Shown: piece by piece, positions 5,744-6,047 of the stretch | Position numbering within the stretch: the stretch's first letter is position 1 | How the letters are laid out: each line of letters begins with the position of its first letter | DNA from: Pseudomonadota bacterium | GTDB taxonomy: Bacteria > Pseudomonadota > Gammaproteobacteria > Woeseiales > Woeseiaceae | Reading direction: 5' to 3' | DNA length: 6,047 bases | Assembly (NCBI GenBank): GCA_027295475.1 | Contig: JAPUKV010000112.1 | Span: 1-6,047, forward strand | Notes under the pieces: model-generated | Told to the model about the DNA's origin: nothing | Databases searched by the model: none | The model's input: the letters and a program-made list of their open reading frames with translations, nothing else | Translations under genes and position numbers: made by a program

Positions 5744-6047
5744 ATGGACAATAGGTTGGCAAGTATGGGGGCAGTTTTTGCGATCAGTTTGACCGCTATG
5801 ATCGCTTGCTCTCATTCCGGCGAACAAACTGGAGAGTCGAGACTGCAAGGACTTAGAACTGTTGTTTACGGAGTGCCGGACCTAGAGCGTGCCAAAGACT
5901 GGTATACCGAGGCGCTGGGGGTAAAGCCGTATGTCGATGAACCATACTATGTCGGTTTCAACGTAGGTGGTTATGAACTAGCTCTCAACCCGAAGGGAAC
6001 TGTGGCCCGGCCGGTAGGGTCAGGGGTCAGGGTTTATTGGGGCGTCG
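5744..6047 (+). CDS. VOC (glyoxalase/bleomycin-resistance) family protein with lipoprotein signal, cassette C, 3-prime truncated
   Basis: The frame is open from the ATG at 5744 to the right edge, giving 101 residues. Residues 1-22 form a lipoprotein-like signal: Arg4, a hydrophobic stretch from about 8 to 21 (MGAVFAISLTAMIA) and Cys22 after M-I-A. A VOC domain begins near residue 36: LRTVVYGVPDLERAKDWYTEALG (37-59) is the first strand and helix, and YYVGFNVGGYELAL (68-81) the following strands. VYWGV at the edge should start the second repeat. VOC enzymes usually take a His from the first strand and a Glu from the last as metal ligands; Glu79 is in place but the His position seems to be Thr39. 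Substrate and activity are therefore open. Export of a VOC protein is unusual. It follows the attC core by 17 bases. Confidence 0.85.
   Translation, partial: MDNRLASMGAVFAISLTAMIACSHSGEQTGESRLQGLRTVVYGVPDLERAKDWYTEALGVKPYVDEPYYVGFNVGGYELALNPKGTVARPVGSGVRVYWGV

Larger units (their letters stand above)
4593..6047 (+). mobile_element. Integron gene-cassette array, no integrase in view (CALIN-like)
   Basis: Three same-oriented attC-type sites separate compact single-gene units. From the G^TTAGGC cut points the units are cassette A 4629-5261 (633 bases, GFA-fold protein), cassette B 5262-5720 (459 bases, cysteine-rich putative lipoprotein) and cassette C 5721 to beyond the edge (VOC-fold putative lipoprotein). 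ORFs fill most of each unit and stop within or just before the attC. In integrons, cassettes read away from intI, so intI and attI should lie to the left; instead trpS is there. No tyrosine recombinase frame exists anywhere in the window. Without a visible Pc promoter, expression would depend on read-through from trpS or on promoters inside cassettes. Confidence 0.85.

Noticed and set aside
1..6047. CRISPR array, tRNA or rRNA genes, transposase.
   Set aside because: No regularly spaced short repeats, no tRNA-like cloverleaf with a CCA-type end, no rRNA-like tracts and no transposase motifs were seen on either strand.

Overview
The window looks like chromosomal DNA of an environmental gammaproteobacterium. 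That assignment rests on the gene set and protein style (PepQ-type prolidase close to the enterobacterial enzyme, a proteobacterial TrpRS, an integron cassette array), not on any search. Two regions can be told apart.

Bases 1-4525 are ordinary core genome. A pterin-4a-carbinolamine dehydratase enters from the left edge without its start and ends at 241. It converges on pepQ (Xaa-Pro dipeptidase, minus strand, 304-1638), which keeps all five metal ligands. A 145-base divergent spacer then separates pepQ from a plus-strand pair: an exported gamma-glutamyltransferase-like Ntn hydrolase (1784-3496) and, 18 bases later, tryptophanyl-tRNA synthetase (3515-4525). A sigma70-like promoter can be proposed in the spacer (1712-1740) and may serve both genes. 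PepQ and the GGT-like protein would both fit peptide or amide scavenging, but nothing shows a shared pathway.

Bases from about 4540 to the right edge are an array of integron gene cassettes. Three sites end in the same core GTTAGGC (4628, 5261, 5720), preceded at about 90-120 bases by inverse-core boxes (ACCTAGC, GCCTAAA, ACCTAAC), as expected for attC sites. They delimit cassette A (4629-5261, a GFA/CENP-V-fold zinc protein), cassette B (5262-5720, a small cysteine-rich putative lipoprotein I do not recognise) and cassette C (5721 to beyond the edge, a VOC/glyoxalase-fold protein with a lipoprotein-type signal). Each has one ORF in the same direction, with its attC just after the stop. GC is lower here: a hand count of 5281-5580 gives about 52%, against about 60% in single 60-base lines sampled from the ggt-like gene and trpS.

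The odd point is the left edge. The side where an integrase gene and attI would be expected holds trpS, and the first site matches a normal attC only in its right half. Within this window the array therefore looks like a cluster of attC sites without an integrase (CALIN), or an integron whose integrase end was lost. The cassette ORFs and the broken first site are the least explained parts of the window.
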